DNA of 33,894 nucleotides from Flavobacteriales bacterium (lineage in GTDB: Bacteria > Bacteroidota > Bacteroidia > Flavobacteriales_D > Crocinitomicaceae). The DNA lies in contig CANHSL010000017.1 of NCBI GenBank assembly GCA_947463385.1, positions 1-33,894 of the forward strand. Reading direction: 5' to 3'. This document shows, one piece after another, positions 8,335-14,002 of the stretch. The position numbers were made by a program, and so were the translations under genes. How positions within the stretch are numbered: the stretch's first letter is position 1; each line of letters begins with the position of its first letter. Below the pieces are notes generated by a model. It did no database searches, was not told the DNA's origin, and saw only the letters and a program-made list of their open reading frames with translations.

Positions 8335-8456
8335 TTTTAGCGTTGCGGCTAACTTGTTGCTAACCGTCATAGGTCAACTTTAATCAAAATTACAACTTAT
8401 TCTGAAGACACTTAATCATTAAGAAGCTCAGCTCCTAAAACAAACTTATCGAACCT
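8335..8456. repeat. Right flanking direct repeat of the GH5 segment
   Basis: Second copy of the imperfect direct repeat described at 6483-6570. It begins 9 bp from the GH5 start codon and contains the tandem motif GTTGCGGCTAACTT / GTTGCTAACC. In the GH5 reading direction it forms the whole upstream region of that gene. The rest of 8327-8626 holds a short AT-rich stretch, the terminator at 8517-8548 and a tRNA-tail-like repeat. Confidence 0.5.
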
Positions 8457-8516
8457 GAAAATTGAATTTTAATTTTTCAATGATTTCAATATAAATGTAG
8501 GTTTGGGACAAATGTA

Positions 8517-8548
8517 AAACAAAAAAAGTCGCCATTGCTGACGACTTT
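8517..8548 (-). terminator. Rho-independent terminator after fic
   Basis: Stem AAAGTCG (8525-8531) pairs with CGACTTT (8542-8548) and is followed on the minus strand by a run of seven T. It lies directly downstream of the tRNA-tail-like repeat that follows the fic stop codon. Confidence 0.75.
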
Positions 8549-8554
8549 CTCTCT

Positions 8555-8621
8555 CTTGTATCGGGGACAGGAATATCCTGACGCGCACTTCGTTTGGTCA
8601 GGATGGAACTAGGGGGGCTTA
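8555..8621 (-). repeat. tRNA-tail-like repeat R1
   Basis: In minus orientation it ends in TCCTGTCCCCGATACAAG, one base different from the tRNA-fMet 3' tail plus flank. The body carries an 8-bp stem, ATCCTGAC (8574 region) with GTCAGGAT, also present in R4. It lies between the fic stop codon and a terminator. Confidence 0.65.
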
Positions 8622-8626
8622 CCCAT

Positions 8627-9733
8627 TTAGTTGTCTTCCAGAATTTTCAATAGACGTTGGTTTAAATACAATTTTTCTTTTCCAACTTTTATTGATTTCA
8701 AAAATCCGTTTTCTTCTAAGGTCATCAAATAATTGCCAACTGTTTTAGGGTTTCCGAAATTTTCATCGATCAAATGTTGGCGTTTGGTATAAGGCAAGCG
8801 AAATAAAATCTCCACCAAATCTTTCGAATAAATTTTGGGGAGTTTTACTTTGATTTCATCTGCCGTCTTTGTCATGGCGTCTACAGTTTTATTCAATCGC
8901 TCAATACCTTTGGTTGAAGTTTCTTCTATCATATCCAACATATACAAAATGTAATTTTCCCAGTCGTTGTTTTCGGTTACATCCCGCAAACGCTTGTAAT
9001 AATCCACTTTGTTTTTTATGATGTATTCACTCAAATAAATTGCTGGTGTGTCAAGCAGGCCCGAAAGTTTGAGATACAACAACAATAAAATTCTTCCTGT
9101 TCTTCCATTACCGTCAGAAAATGGATGAATTGCTTCAAATTGATAGTGCATTAACGCCATTTTGATAAGTGGGTCAATAGTTTGAACTCCGTCTTTATCG
9201 ACAGCAGGTTCGTTGATGAACTTTTCTAAGTTTGCCAGTTTCTCACGAATAATAGATTCACCCATTGGTGGTGTGTAAATTACTTCGCCTTTGGAGTTGC
9301 TTAAGGTTGTTCCTGGCGTGTTGCGTATAGCAGCCGTATTCTGTTTTATACACTGAACAATACTTATACAAAGGTTTGTTGTGATAAATGGTTTCTTTTT
9401 TATTTCATCCAACCCAAGCCATAGCGCTTCTTTATAACTCAATACTTCTTTTGTGGAAGAATTTTCCACTTTTTTGTCGGCAACTAATGATTTATAAATT
9501 TCATCGTTTGTTGTAATGATGTTTTCTACTTCCGAACTTGCTTTTGCTTCTTGCAAATAAATCGTATCTAAAAACAAGGTTGGATTTGGCAAATTCATCA
9601 AGGTTCCGTTCAGATGAGCCAATGCTCTACCTGCAGAAATAGTTTTGCGTAGAATGCTTTTTGTTTCAATGTCTGCCTTTGGAGGTAGCAACGGTAAGTC
9701 GTTGTATGGTATTTCTCTTTTGAATTTGCTCAT
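8627..9733 (-). CDS. Fic family protein (class II, N-terminal inhibitory motif)
   Basis: A 368-residue Fic enzyme, a family that usually transfers AMP (AMPylation) onto hydroxyl side chains of target proteins. The Fic N-terminal domain (residues about 1-90) contains S66-SEV-E70-N71, matching the (S/T)xxxE(G/N) inhibitory helix that obstructs ATP, so this is a self-inhibited class II form. The catalytic loop H203-PFSDGNGRTGR214 is complete. The C-terminus (about 300-368: YTKRQHLIDENFGNPKTVGN, LEENGFLKSIKVGKEKLY) is a winged helix, common in this subfamily and likely to bind DNA. No separate antitoxin lies beside it, in line with internal inhibition. An inverted repeat upstream may be its own operator. 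The target protein is unknown. Confidence 0.92.
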   Translation of the reverse strand: MSKFKREIPYNDLPLLPPKADIETKSILRKTISAGRALAHLNGTLMNLPNPTLFLDTIYLQEAKASSEVENIITTNDEIYKSLVADKKVENSSTKEVLSYKEALWLGLDEIKKKPFITTNLCISIVQCIKQNTAAIRNTPGTTLSNSKGEVIYTPPMGESIIREKLANLEKFINEPAVDKDGVQTIDPLIKMALMHYQFEAIHPFSDGNGRTGRILLLLYLKLSGLLDTPAIYLSEYIIKNKVDYYKRLRDVTENNDWENYILYMLDMIEETSTKGIERLNKTVDAMTKTADEIKVKLPKIYSKDLVEILFRLPYTKRQHLIDENFGNPKTVGNYLMTLEENGFLKSIKVGKEKLYLNQRLLKILEDN

Positions 9734-9767
9734 TTTCTTTAAGTGTAAATTTTACGCCCGTAATTAA

Positions 9768-9832
9768 AACAAGGGTAAAAATACTAAAAAAATACTCTCG
9801 TTTGATAAATACGGGTAATTTTTACTCTTGTT
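9768..9832 (-). promoter_or_regulatory. Candidate fic promoter/operator with inverted repeat
   Basis: AACAAGGGTAAAAAT (9768-9782) and ATTTTTACTCTTGTT (9818-9832) are inverted repeats with 14 of 15 matches. A related GTAAA/TTTAC pair lies at 9744-9754, next to the start codon. The repeated GGGTAA half-sites spanning the fic upstream region suggest binding by a dimeric regulator, possibly the Fic winged helix itself. No convincing TAnnTTTG box is seen. Confidence 0.45.
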
Positions 9833-9865
9833 TGTTTTTTATCTGTTTTGAATAATCATGAATTG

Positions 9866-9933
9866 TATTAAATGAGAATATGGCTCATTTCACTTCTGAT
9901 GGACGTAAAAAGGCGGCTTAACAAGGAAAACCT
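9866..9933 (-). repeat. tRNA-tail-like repeat R5 (degenerate)
   Basis: It follows the same order of motifs as the other copies (TTGTA, GAATAT, CA.TTC, GATGGAC, GGCTTAACAAGGAAAACC) but the GGGGACAGGA part is replaced by AT-rich sequence. The 617 bp between fic and the FISUMP gene (9734-10350) are otherwise filled by this repeat family, hairpins and the fic operator. Confidence 0.45.
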
Positions 9934-9959
9934 TAGACCACGAAGCGATCTTCATCGCT

Positions 9960-10028
9960 CTCGTTTTCATTCTGTTTCTGAAAGAAAAGCGCATTTATGG
10001 AAAAATTGAGAATCAGAATGAGAGCGAG
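9960..10028. repeat. Long inverted repeat unit C
   Basis: The arms 9960-9974 and 10014-10028 match at 13 of 15 positions with 39 nt between them. The unit is preceded by a 6-bp hairpin (AGCGAT 9944-9949, ATCGCT 9954-9959) and followed by a strong hairpin at 10036-10070, the same layout as the units at 10165-10223 and 11895-11957. Confidence 0.5.
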
Positions 10029-10035
10029 TGAAAAA

Positions 10036-10075
10036 GAAAAAGCGCCGTCACTTTCGTAACTGCGCTTTTCTTTTT
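10036..10075. terminator. Bidirectional Rho-independent terminator
   Basis: AAAAGCGC pairs with GCGCTTTT around a 16-nt loop, with T-rich tails in both directions (TTTTCTTTTT on plus, the complement of AAAAAGAAAAA on minus). It directly follows repeat R2 in minus orientation. Confidence 0.65.
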
Positions 10076-10140
10076 AGTACAGAGGACACGAATATCCTTC
10101 ACTTCGTTTCGGATGGACCTCGGGGGGGCTTAACAAGGAA
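10075..10140 (-). repeat. tRNA-tail-like repeat R2
   Basis: Minus orientation reads CCCCCCCGAGGTCCATCC, a short 4-5 bp stem (ATCC/GGAT) and then GGATATTCGTGTCCTCTGTA before a terminator. The TGAC/GTCA halves of the R1/R4 stem are both missing here. Confidence 0.6.
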
Positions 10141-10146
10141 AAGCCA

Positions 10147-10169
10147 AGCGCTTTTAGCGCTCTCTTTTT
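10147..10169 (+). terminator. Terminator-like hairpin
   Basis: AGCGCT-TTT-AGCGCT is a perfect 6-bp stem followed by CTCTTTTT on the plus strand. An equivalent with an AAA loop lies at 11755-11777 in the same repeat context. Confidence 0.5.
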
Positions 10170-10223
10170 GCATTTCCTTTCGCTTTTGAAAGCATGCTAT
10201 CAACGCTTCTGGAAATGCAAAAA
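10165..10223. repeat. Long inverted repeat unit B
   Basis: TTTTTGCATTTCC (10165-10177) and GGAAATGCAAAAA (10211-10223) are a perfect 13-bp inverted repeat with a 33-nt loop, sandwiched between the hairpins at 10147 and 10219. Confidence 0.6.
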
Positions 10224-10247
10224 GCCAGTCATTACTGACTGGCTTTT
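10219..10247. terminator. Bidirectional Rho-independent terminator after the FISUMP gene
   Basis: AAAAGCCAGTC pairs with GACTGGCTTTT (11 bp, 6-nt loop) and ends in T tracts on both strands. On the minus strand it lies about 105 nt past the stop of the FISUMP gene and would end the lipoprotein-FISUMP transcript. Confidence 0.75.
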
Positions 10248-10251
10248 CTCT

Positions 10252-10285
10252 TGTAGAGAGGAGTATCGAATTATCGAACCTAATA
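10252..10285 (-). repeat. tRNA-tail-like repeat R6 (tail only)
   Basis: Minus orientation reads AGGTTCGATAATTCGATACT then CCTCTCTACAAGAG, resembling a T-arm and acceptor 3' strand of a tRNA, directly followed by the terminator at 10219-10247. It also shares TTATCGAACCT with the GH5-flanking repeats. Confidence 0.4.
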
Positions 10286-10350
10286 CACTCTGGATTGGAA
10301 CAAATTGAAGTCCAATTTTTCGAAGAAATACTGGTTGAAAATGGGGATGG

Positions 10351-11028
10351 TTAGTCTTTAAGGCAACGAACAGAAAGACCATATCCCTTAAGTTTTAAAT
10401 CTCTCGTTACAGAGCAAACTTCAAAGTCAAAAAGGGCGGCCCATGCTCGGTCATCCAAAGGAACAAAATTGTTTACCGAAATACTCCACCAGGAACCGCG
10501 AAGACTATTTAATTCAAACACCCCATCAGTTGATCGTATACCAGCCAGAGAAACTGAAAATCCACTATTCTTTAATCTAATTCTTGCGTGCTTGCGATTG
10601 GATTTGATTCCATCATGACTTTTACCATCCAAATATGATAAAAGCAAATTCCACTCGTTTTCAGTAGGCACATGATAACCTACTGGAGCCAACCCTCGCA
10701 TATCACTTACGGCATACCAATTATAAAGTTTACCGTTGTTCTGTCCATTCTTTGACCCATTATCATAGCACCAAGCCGGTTGCTTGTTTTCTCCTGCTAG
10801 TTTCCATTGCTCATCCGTTTTTGCTTCAGGAATAGGATCGCCATTTCTAAAGGTTACTATGTCCAAATTTTTGGTCATCCATACTTGGGTTCCAATCATA
10901 TTGACCCTAATCTTAGTCACATTAGTTTCTTTCTTTACAGTTATTGGTTGAATTTTTTCGTGCTCTATTTCTTGTGAAAATAAATTACACGTCAATAATA
11001 TCAACATAGAAGTTAAAATTTGTTTCAT
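10351..11028 (-). CDS. FISUMP-domain exported protein
   Basis: A 225-residue protein with a signal peptide (residues 1-19, MKQILTSMLILLTCNLFSQ). It contains a single Fibrobacter succinogenes major paralogous (FISUMP) domain from about residue 45 to the end: GTQVWMTKNLD, NGKLYNWYAV, GLAPVGYHVPTENEWN, LAGIRSTDG, WWSISV, GLSVRCLKD. The domain is widespread in extracellular or envelope proteins of Bacteroidota and Fibrobacteres, with a C-type-lectin-like or formylglycine-enzyme-like fold proposed; no biochemical role is established. No T9SS sorting domain is present. It starts 4 bp after the stop of the lipoprotein gene upstream, so the two are co-transcribed, and it is followed by a strong terminator. 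Confidence 0.88.
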   Translation of the reverse strand: MKQILTSMLILLTCNLFSQEIEHEKIQPITVKKETNVTKIRVNMIGTQVWMTKNLDIVTFRNGDPIPEAKTDEQWKLAGENKQPAWCYDNGSKNGQNNGKLYNWYAVSDMRGLAPVGYHVPTENEWNLLLSYLDGKSHDGIKSNRKHARIRLKNSGFSVSLAGIRSTDGVFELNSLRGSWWSISVNNFVPLDDRAWAALFDFEVCSVTRDLKLKGYGLSVRCLKD

Positions 11029-11032
11029 ACAA

Positions 11033-11431
11033 TTACTTTAATTGTATTTTGGCACCATATCCGGCAACTGTCGCTTGTATTTTATTAACGAATAAGCCTC
11101 TTTTAACAGTTACAATATATTTGGGATTAACAATAATATCAAATCCTGAACCATTTAATGCTTTAAAAGTAGCAGCACTTTTCTCCCTATCCCCTACATT
11201 ACCCCCAAATGCGTCAGAGAAGTTATTATCGCCAATTTTAATTAATTTAAAATATATGCTAGTTGTGGAGGTTGCTTGCAAAACCTTTGATGTGTCAATT
11301 TTAAGGTCTACTTTTAAATTGTAATCAATATTAATCTTAGGAGTAGCCGCGTAACCTCCAATATATGTAGATTTACAACTTATAAGTGTAACTCCCAATA
11401 ACACTAGGTAGATTAGTAAATATCGATTCAT
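11033..11431 (-). CDS. Small conserved lipoprotein
   Basis: A 132-residue protein starting MNRYLLIYLVLLGVTLISC, a lipoprotein signal peptide with lipobox LISC, so the mature protein would be anchored by a lipidated Cys. The longer frame (from 11464) adds 11 polar residues before this and is less likely to be the true start. The mature part ends in a stretch with the pattern GFDIIVNPKYIV.VKRGLFVNK..VAGYGAKIQ, which I recognise only as recurring in uncharacterised Bacteroidota lipoproteins. No function can be assigned. It heads a two-gene unit with the FISUMP protein. Its upstream region (11432-11650) is AT-rich and shows no clear promoter boxes. Confidence 0.75.
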   Translation of the reverse strand: MNRYLLIYLVLLGVTLISCKSTYIGGYAATPKINIDYNLKVDLKIDTSKVLQATSTTSIYFKLIKIGDNNFSDAFGGNVGDREKSAATFKALNGSGFDIIVNPKYIVTVKRGLFVNKIQATVAGYGAKIQLK

Positions 11432-11647
11432 TAAATTACTTTTTATTGATTTAGAATTATGCAATATATCGGATAAAAATAATAATTATCGTAAAATCAA
11501 CTTGAATAATCCAATATTTTGTTTAGTTGAAAAACATCTGAAAATTGGATTGGAGTTATAAAATTCACGTTAGCGAAAATTCAGAAAGGTTTAGATCAAA
11601 GGATTGGATTGGGCGTATTTCTTGGGATGATGAATCCCCATTAGAGC

Positions 11648-11675
11648 ATAAAAAACCTGAGCCAAATGACTCAGG
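11648..11675 (-). terminator. Rho-independent terminator
   Basis: CCTGAG (11656-11661) pairs with CTCAGG (11670-11675), extended by a T6 tail on the minus strand. It immediately follows repeat R3 in that orientation. Confidence 0.65.
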
Positions 11676-11679
11676 TAAG

Positions 11680-11753
11680 CCTTGTAGCGGGGACAGGAAT
11701 ATCCTACATTGCATTTCGGATGGACCTCGGGTGGGGTTTAACAAGGAAAAGCC
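11680..11753 (-). repeat. tRNA-tail-like repeat R3
   Basis: It contains ccttgtagcggggacagga (11680-11698), a 19-nt exact copy of the tRNA-fMet 3' end plus flank (11981-11999). The sequence then departs from the tRNA and follows the repeat-family body (short ATCC/GGAT stem, GGACCTCGGG, TTTAACAAGGAAAAGCC). Confidence 0.7.
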
Positions 11754-11754
11754 A

Positions 11755-11777
11755 AGCGCTAAAAGCGCTATCTTTTT
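11755..11777 (+). terminator. Terminator-like hairpin
   Basis: AGCGCT-AAA-AGCGCT perfect stem followed by ATCTTTTT. It is the counterpart of the hairpin at 10147; here the downstream GCATTTCC arm is kept but its inverted partner is missing. Confidence 0.5.
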
Positions 11778-11804
11778 GCATTTCCATTTGCTTTTGAAAG
11801 TAAA

Positions 11805-11877
11805 CTTACAGGAATATCCTGACGAGCATTTCGTTTGGTCAGGATGGACCTCAGGAGGATGCTTAACAAGGAAAACC
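11805..11877 (-). repeat. tRNA-tail-like repeat R4
   Basis: A copy with the full 8-bp stem ATCCTGAC/GTCAGGAT as in R1, the GGACCTCAGGAGG segment and GCTTAACAAGGAAAACC. The tail is cut to CAGGAATATCC, so it lacks the acceptor-like GCGGGG part. Confidence 0.6.
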
Positions 11878-11901
11878 GAGTTGTTTCACAACTCTTTTTT
11901 T
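11878..11901 (+). terminator. Rho-independent terminator
   Basis: GAGTTGT-TTC-ACAACTC, a perfect 7-bp stem followed by seven T on the plus strand. Confidence 0.65.
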
Positions 11902-11957
11902 ATGCCTTAATCCTTCATTCAAACCTCCGGCTTGATTCAGATTACGGCATAAAAAAA
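11895..11957. repeat. Long inverted repeat unit D
   Basis: The arms 11895-11912 and 11940-11957 (18 nt each, one mismatch; core ATGCC.TAATC) enclose a 27-nt loop. The arms share their T/A tracts with the terminators on either side. It has the same layout as units B and C. Confidence 0.6.
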
Positions 11958-11980
11958 CCCGAGTCTATGACTCGGGTTTT
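11951..11980 (-). terminator. Terminator of tRNA-fMet
   Basis: AACCCGAGT (11956-11964) pairs with ACTCGGGTT (11970-11978), with T7 on the minus strand. It begins 6 nt past the 3' end of the tRNA. T tracts on both sides make it potentially bidirectional. Confidence 0.8.
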
Positions 11981-11985
11981 CCTTG

Positions 11986-12058
11986 TAGCGGGGACAGGAC
12001 TCGAACCTGTGACCTTCGGGTTATGAGCCCGACGAGCTCCCAACTGCTCCACCCCGCA
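11986..12058 (-). tRNA. Initiator tRNA-fMet (CAT anticodon)
   Basis: A 73-nt cloverleaf: D arm GAGC/GCTC, anticodon arm TCGGG-CTCATAA-CCCGA, T arm ACAGG-TTCGAGT-CCTGT and a GCGGGG/CCCCGC acceptor stem. Initiator hallmarks are the three G-C pairs at the base of the anticodon stem, the A11-T24 pair in the D stem and the lack of a Watson-Crick pair at 1:72 (T opposite T here; C-A in E. coli). CCA is not encoded. It forms the right border of the accessory region and its 3' tail is echoed by the repeat family to the left. Confidence 0.93.
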
Positions 12059-12112
12059 ATGTATCTTTCATTGCTTTATTTCAATTTTACTCAATTCGTT
12101 AATCGAGGACTG

Positions 12113-12144
12113 CAAAGGTAAGAGGTTTTTCCTTATTTACCAAA
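12113..12144 (-). promoter_or_regulatory. Promoter of tRNA-fMet
   Basis: On the minus strand, TTTG (12141-12144) is followed after 20 nt by TACCTTTG (12113-12120), a full match to the Bacteroidota consensus TTTG / TAnnTTTG. Transcription would start about 50 nt before the tRNA. The upstream box directly abuts the stop codon of the PorP/SprF gene. Confidence 0.65.
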
Positions 12145-13065
12145 TCAATCGAGTAAAAGCTGCTGCTTTCGGTTGATTGCACCGTGTTTTTCTAAGATGC
12201 ACTTAATTCCAATGGCATGAGAATTCAGGTTTATCCCTTCCATTCCTGCTCTGGTTCGATCGAACAAATAGTTTATTGAGAAAAAGTCCTTCACACGAAA
12301 ACCAAGCCCAACCTGCACGCTATTTAAATTTTGGGTTCCTGTCCACAGTTGCACCCGATACGCATAATTCATTCGCAAGGCCAATTCATAGTTAAATGGT
12401 GCATACCTCAGCGGGGTGATTTTAACCGAAGGCAACAAAAACCAATCTTGATTCAACACCACCAACTGACGGTAGTAAACACCCCACTCGGTTCGTAATT
12501 GTGCTTGGGTTCCAATTCCTTTCCACTTCGCCGGACCAAGATCGTTTGCATAAATTCCAGAAAGTGAATTTTTCGTGCGGTAACTCAGTCCTAATTTGTA
12601 GGTTGGATAATTGGCTGTGGAAAAGCGACTGATCACCACATCTTGCTGGTTGGTTGACACATAACTTGGATCGTACCCCACCTGCATAAACCCTCCCCCT
12701 AAGCCAAGACTCAATCGATTTTCCTTGTTCGTTTTAATGTTAACCGCACCTTCTATGGTAGCCGTTGAAAAGGTAAACGCGCCATTTCGTTCCACTAAGA
12801 TATTTGCTCCTGCTCCAAACATTGCCCCATCACTTTTGCGATCATTAAATGGAAAGGACAAGGTGGCGTTAATCGTTTTTGGTGCTCCGTCAAATCCTAC
12901 CCATTGCTGTTTAATCCCCATACATCCCTCCACATATTCACTTAAGCCATGATGCGATGGATTGATACTCGCCCAGTTCATGCCATACCATACTCTATTT
13001 GGAGCCTGTTGCCCCAATGCACACATCAAGATGGATATGAATCCAAATAGCAGTTGAAACCTCAT
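12145..13065 (-). CDS. PorP/SprF family outer membrane protein (T9SS-associated)
   Basis: A 306-residue beta-barrel protein of the PorP/SprF family. The signal peptide covers residues 1-18 (ending ALGQ). The family signature follows: a weak form of the NPAYxG motif (NPSHHGLSE) and QQWVGFDGAPKT, then alternating amphipathic strands to the C-terminus (GLGFRVKDFFSINYLFDR). In Flavobacterium johnsoniae SprF is needed for surface localisation of the type B cargo SprB, and such genes usually sit beside the cargo gene. Here the ATG overlaps the TGA of the 266-residue CHU_C gene (ATGA), which supports a cargo-partner pair. The residues after the final strand are polar (RKQQLLLD), slightly longer than usual. 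Confidence 0.9.
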   Translation of the reverse strand: MRFQLLFGFISILMCALGQQAPNRVWYGMNWASINPSHHGLSEYVEGCMGIKQQWVGFDGAPKTINATLSFPFNDRKSDGAMFGAGANILVERNGAFTFSTATIEGAVNIKTNKENRLSLGLGGGFMQVGYDPSYVSTNQQDVVISRFSTANYPTYKLGLSYRTKNSLSGIYANDLGPAKWKGIGTQAQLRTEWGVYYRQLVVLNQDWFLLPSVKITPLRYAPFNYELALRMNYAYRVQLWTGTQNLNSVQVGLGFRVKDFFSINYLFDRTRAGMEGINLNSHAIGIKCILEKHGAINRKQQLLLD

Positions 13066-13862
13066 CGGATAATACTAATTGTACCTTTCTTTAGGGTTCC
13101 GTTTCCTAAATCTAAGAGGTAATAATATACGCCATCCGGCATGACATTCCCGTTTCTAACCCCTGACCACGCGTTTATGGTATTGTAGGAAGAAGACTCG
13201 TACAACACATCGCCAAAGCGATTCATGATGATCATCCGATTGTTTGGATAGTTTTCTATTCCCGGAATAATCCATGTATCATTTGACCCATCGTCATTGG
13301 GCGAAAAGGTATTTGGGATTTTAAACACATTTGTTAAATACACCGTGACGTAGTCGAATACCTCGCATCCCGCATAAAATCCTTGAACCATATAGGTAGT
13401 AGTAGCACTTGGCGAGGTCTGAACACTAAATAAAGTAGGATAATTCACTTCAAAAGAAGGCGACCACAGCACGGAATCCAACAAGCCCGAAGCCTGTAGG
13501 GTTACCACCGTTCCAGAATCTACATATTGGTCGGGTCCAGCGTCTATACTTGGACTACTTACCGTGAGCGAAGTTTGCGCCGTATCAACCTGTATAGATC
13601 CATTCACATTGCACCGACAAATCACCATGAGTTGATTGCTAGCTTGCGTTGGGATCAAAGAAAATGTTCCAAAACCATTGCTTAGTATCGAATCTCCATT
13701 CACATACCACGTATACAAGGCCGTTCCTTGACAGGACGTACTCGCACTCAGTTGTAATCCTTCGCCAAGGCATATGGTATCATTTGGAGGAAATATCAAA
13801 AACTGCGCACAAGCTAATGCGCTGTTTATCACCATTAACAAAACAATAACAAGACGCGACAC
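13062..13862 (-). CDS. Small T9SS type B sorting domain (CHU_C) protein, 266 aa
   Basis: Exported protein with a signal peptide (residues 1-19, ending ACAQ). One Ig/PKD-like domain is marked by NDTICLGEGLQLSAS and Cys residues, a second short domain by DAGPDQYVDSGTVVTLQASG, and the CHU_C sorting domain (about 180-266: FKIPNTFSPNDDGSNDTW, MNRFGDVLYES, MPDGVYYYLLD) ends the protein. It is short compared with most type B cargos. It is the first gene of a two-gene unit with the SprF-like protein. It is divergent from the 1782-residue repeat protein, sharing a 140-bp intergenic region. Probably a surface adhesin-like protein; no enzyme motif. Confidence 0.88.
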   Translation of the reverse strand: MSRLVIVLLMVINSALACAQFLIFPPNDTICLGEGLQLSASTSCQGTALYTWYVNGDSILSNGFGTFSLIPTQASNQLMVICRCNVNGSIQVDTAQTSLTVSSPSIDAGPDQYVDSGTVVTLQASGLLDSVLWSPSFEVNYPTLFSVQTSPSATTTYMVQGFYAGCEVFDYVTVYLTNVFKIPNTFSPNDDGSNDTWIIPGIENYPNNRMIIMNRFGDVLYESSSYNTINAWSGVRNGNVMPDGVYYYLLDLGNGTLKKGTISIIR

Positions 13863-14002
13863 AATACGATTTTACTATTAAAATTAATGGTTTTCGTTGG
13901 CTTAATGTATTGCCATTGCCTAAACCAGGTGCAAACTACCGATTTTTTTACGAATTTTGGCATACTTATCGAAGGGATTCGAAGAAATTAAACAGCTACA
14001 TT

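Noticed and set aside
10200-10382. Minus-strand frame of 60 codons
   Set aside because: It overlaps the end of the FISUMP gene in another frame and the terminator hairpin; no protein features.
11545-12026. Plus-strand open frames (121 and 63 codons) left of and across the tRNA
   Set aside because: They run through the tail-like repeats, hairpins and the tRNA itself. The first 40 codons (MDWSYKIHVSENSERF...) look fairly regular and could be a relic, but I do not recognise them.
8517-12060. An insertion sequence or prophage explaining the repeats
   Set aside because: No transposase, integrase or phage gene is present, and the repeats do not form a single pair of terminal inverted repeats around a gene.
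13910-14002. Longer N-terminus for the giant protein from a TTG start
   Set aside because: The 31 extra residues are not signal-like, while the ATG at 14003 opens a proper signal peptide.
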